Shown here: positions 5,166 through 5,916 of the stretch, piece after piece
Numbering within the stretch: position 1 is the stretch's first letter
Layout: each line of letters begins with the position of its first letter
Source of the DNA: Planctomycetota bacterium
Lineage (GTDB): Bacteria > Planctomycetota > PUPC01 > DSUN01
Direction of reading: 5' to 3'
Assembly (NCBI GenBank): GCA_035384565.1
Contig: DAOOIT010000136.1
Coordinates: 1 to 5,916 of the forward strand
DNA: 5,916 nucleotides
Notes under the pieces: model-generated
What the model was told of the DNA's origin: nothing
Databases searched by the model: none
Seen by the model: only the letters and a program-made list of their open reading frames with translations
Program-made: the position numbers and the translations under genes

Positions 5166-5532
5166 CACCGCCTTGCCCCCAGAGGGTTCACGGTGCGGGC
5201 CTCGCGGCCATCGTTGCGAGGCCGGACGTGGGATCTCCCAGTTCCTGCGCATGGAGCGTCCGTGCATGCCTGGGGTCTCTGACCGCGCGGAGTCCAACCA
5301 CGCCTCGCGCTAGCGGCGTGGCCGGAGTAGCCTTCCGACATCCTCGAGCGCGTCGGCACTCCGGGCTGAGTTCGGTTTCGCGGCTCAATACCCTGCCTGC
5401 ACGTCCCCATTGACCGACGCTTCGCCCCTGCCCTTGCGGGCACGGGCGCACGGCTGGGGCCGGTGTGGCTCGCTGGGCCTTCACCGTACGACTCTCTCAT
5501 TCGCTACTCCATGCCAGTTGACTGGCGCTCTC
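5166..5532 (-). ncRNA. Group II intron 5' ribozyme region (domains I-III)
   Basis: Non-coding structural RNA upstream of the RT start. Visible elements on the minus strand: a first hairpin GCCAG/CTGGC near the 5' end (plus 5511-5525); the segment AGTCGTACGGTGAAGGC (plus 5479-5495), which I recall as recurrent upstream of this RT family; the EBS2 loop near 5370-5374; and the EBS1 hairpin, stem 5335-5339 with 5352-5356 and a 12-nt loop, enclosed by a GAGTGCC / GGCTACTC helix. An alternative GTGCG 5' end at 5451 was considered and discarded because the exon pairings place the boundary upstream. Confidence 0.7.
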
Positions 5533-5544
5533 CGAGGACTCGAA
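5533..5544 (-). repeat. tRNA 3'-end fragment, copy 2, 5' part (upstream exon, IBS1/IBS2)
   Basis: On the minus strand this is T-loop TTCGAGT plus the T-stem 3' strand CCTCG, immediately before the intron. GTCCTCG is IBS1. Preceding bases do not form the complementary T-stem strand, so the tRNA is already truncated here. Confidence 0.65.
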
Positions 5545-5563
5545 CCCGCGGACCGAAAACTAG

Positions 5564-5586
5564 TGGCTCCCCGACGAGGACTCGAA
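5564..5586 (-). repeat. tRNA 3'-end fragment, copy 1, uninterrupted (probably tRNA-Asn; possible att remnant)
   Basis: On the minus strand: T-loop TTCGAGT, T-stem strand CCTCG, acceptor strand TCGGGGA, discriminator G and CCA, with standard spacing 7-5-7-1-3. An A72 end (implying U1-A72) with G73 is characteristic of tRNA-Asn. The 5' T-stem strand and everything upstream are missing, so it is not a gene. A truncation at the T-loop with the 3' end retained is what tyrosine-recombinase integration into tRNA 3' ends leaves behind. It repeats at a 42-bp period with copy 2 once the intron is removed. Confidence 0.65.
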
Positions 5587-5597
5587 AATCAACGCGC

Positions 5598-5625
5598 GTG
5601 ACAAGCGCCGATTCTGTGGTATACT
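5598..5625 (+). promoter_or_regulatory. Sigma70-type promoter with extended -10
   Basis: -35 GTGACA (5598-5603) differs from consensus by one base. -10 TATACT (5620-5625) also differs by one, with a 16-bp spacer and a TG one base upstream (extended -10, TGGTATACT). It lies 12 bp beyond the tRNA fragment and points at the secreted-protein gene. Predicted start near 5632 gives a leader of about 110 nt. Confidence 0.65.
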
Positions 5626-5640
5626 GAGCAAGTAGCGGCG

Positions 5641-5705
5641 TGGTCGAAATCGCCGGCCGCACGGGGCCGATGAGGACACGCGGCAAAGGAACGGGGCCGG
5701 CACCA
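5641..5705 (+). other. Stable hairpin in the 5' leader of the secreted-protein gene
   Basis: GCCGGCC (5652-5658) pairs perfectly with GGCCGGC (5695-5701). TGGT (5641-5644) can continue with ACCA (5702-5705) across a one-sided 7-nt bulge. It encloses a 36-nt internal region with no recognised riboswitch consensus. It ends 23 nt before the GGAGG ribosome-binding site. Confidence 0.45.
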
Positions 5706-5740
5706 TCGCTTCGAAACACGCGGCATCTGGAGGATGGGTA

Positions 5741-5916
5741 ATGGGCACTAGGCGAGGTGGATGTTCTCCGGGCCGGTGGCACCTCTTGACCGCAGCAACG
5801 ATATTGGCCGCGCTGCATGCGGTTCGCGCCGCCGCGGAGGAACAGTTCCAGTGTGCCTACAGTGTATCCGTCCGGCGAACCACACCCCTGGGCCCGCGCG
5901 GGGCGAAGCCGCGGGG
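5741..5916 (+). CDS. N-terminus of a secreted or exported protein (runs off the window)
   Basis: ATG at 5741 is preceded by GGAGG (5729-5733) at 7 nt and by the promoter and leader described separately. Only 58 complete codons are visible. The N-terminus is Arg-rich (MGTRRGGCSPGRWH), followed by a hydrophobic stretch LLTAATILAALHAV (15-28) and then ARAAAE-type small residues, so signal peptidase I cleavage near residues 30-32 is plausible. Cys8 precedes the hydrophobic core, so it is not a lipobox. The mature part starts EEQFQCAYSVSVRR and matches nothing I recognise. It is oriented away from the intron. Real gene likely; function unknown. Confidence 0.65.
   Translation, partial: MGTRRGGCSPGRWHLLTAATILAALHAVRAAAEEQFQCAYSVSVRRTTPLGPRGAKPR

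Larger units (their letters stand above)
3526..5532 (-). mobile_element. Complete group II intron (ribozyme plus encoded RT/maturase)
   Basis: A retro-mobile self-splicing element of about 2.0 kb. From its 5' end: structured domain I-III region (5532 to about 5166), RT/maturase ORF in domain IV (5165-3609), domain V (3598-3566), and domain VI with bulged branch A (3565-3526), ending in AC. The boundaries come from an uninterrupted tandem copy of the target (5564-5586) that reads straight through T-stem CCTCG into TCGGGGA. EBS1 CGAGGAT (plus 5340-5346) sits in the 12-nt loop of a hairpin closed by CCGAC/GTCGG and pairs with exon IBS1 GTCCTCG (plus 5533-5539). EBS2 CGAAC (plus 5370-5374) pairs with exon GTTCG (plus 5541-5545). 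Oddity: the inferred 5' end reads GAGAGCG, not the usual GUGYG; a start 2 nt later would give GAGCG. All parts for mobility by reverse splicing look present. Confidence 0.85.

Noticed and set aside
4041..5282. 413-codon plus-strand frame
   Set aside because: Antisense shadow of the intron reverse transcriptase, caused by GC-rich third positions.
5166..5297. N-terminal extension of the reverse transcriptase to 5297
   Set aside because: The residues are translated ribozyme sequence; the family's usual protein start motif begins at 5165.
5447..5451. GTGCG on the minus strand as the canonical intron 5' end
   Set aside because: It fits the consensus, but no IBS1 complementary to EBS1 lies upstream of it, whereas the upstream boundary has both IBS1 and IBS2 and agrees with the intact target copy.
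5522..5560. Intact tRNA gene on the minus strand
   Set aside because: T-loop-like TTCGAGT is present, but the T-stem 5' strand does not pair and there is no anticodon or D arm; only 3' fragments exist.
5641..5740. c-di-GMP (GEMM) riboswitch or hammerhead ribozyme in the leader
   Set aside because: GGCAAAGG and CCGATGAG superficially resemble parts of those consensus sequences, but the order and the key paired segments do not fit.

Overview
The window is GC-rich bacterial DNA. Nothing in it fixes the phylum; the gene content and the intron type suggest an uncultured or environmental GC-rich lineage, and I would not go further. It has three blocks: a plus-strand accessory operon at the left, a gene-poor hairpin-rich kilobase in the middle, and a complete minus-strand group II intron at the right, sitting in a fragment of a tRNA gene.

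Left block (1-2436). It opens with a 5'-truncated Amidoligase_2-type gene whose reading frame dissolves into a cluster of Xer/dif-like half-sites and a perfect 32-bp palindrome. Next come a small gene of unknown function (472-897), a DUF5049-like small gene (899-1105) and a single-domain class II glutamine amidotransferase (1107-1904). All are tightly packed, each downstream gene having a strong Shine-Dalgarno. A separate short gene (2038-2436), with its own leader hairpin, encodes only the SAM-like core-binding domain of a tyrosine recombinase, without the catalytic domain. A strong nested hairpin follows its stop. Amidoligase plus glutamine amidotransferase suggests a mobile-element-borne peptide or small-molecule amide-forming pathway (inference).

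Middle block (2437-3512). I find no convincing gene on either strand. It holds the terminator-like hairpin and several GC-rich inverted repeats.

Right block (3513-5916). Two imperfect tandem copies (42-bp period) of the 3' end of a tRNA gene, probably tRNA-Asn, lie on the minus strand. One copy is intact (5564-5586). The other is split exactly between T-stem and acceptor stem by a ~2.0-kb group II intron (about 5532 to 3526) that encodes an apparently intact reverse transcriptase/maturase without an endonuclease domain. The intact copy acts as an internal empty-site reference, and EBS1/IBS1 and EBS2/IBS2 pairings can be read by eye, so the insertion site is unusually well defined. To the right, a good sigma70-type promoter and a structured leader precede the start of a secreted-protein gene (5741 onward) that runs off the window.
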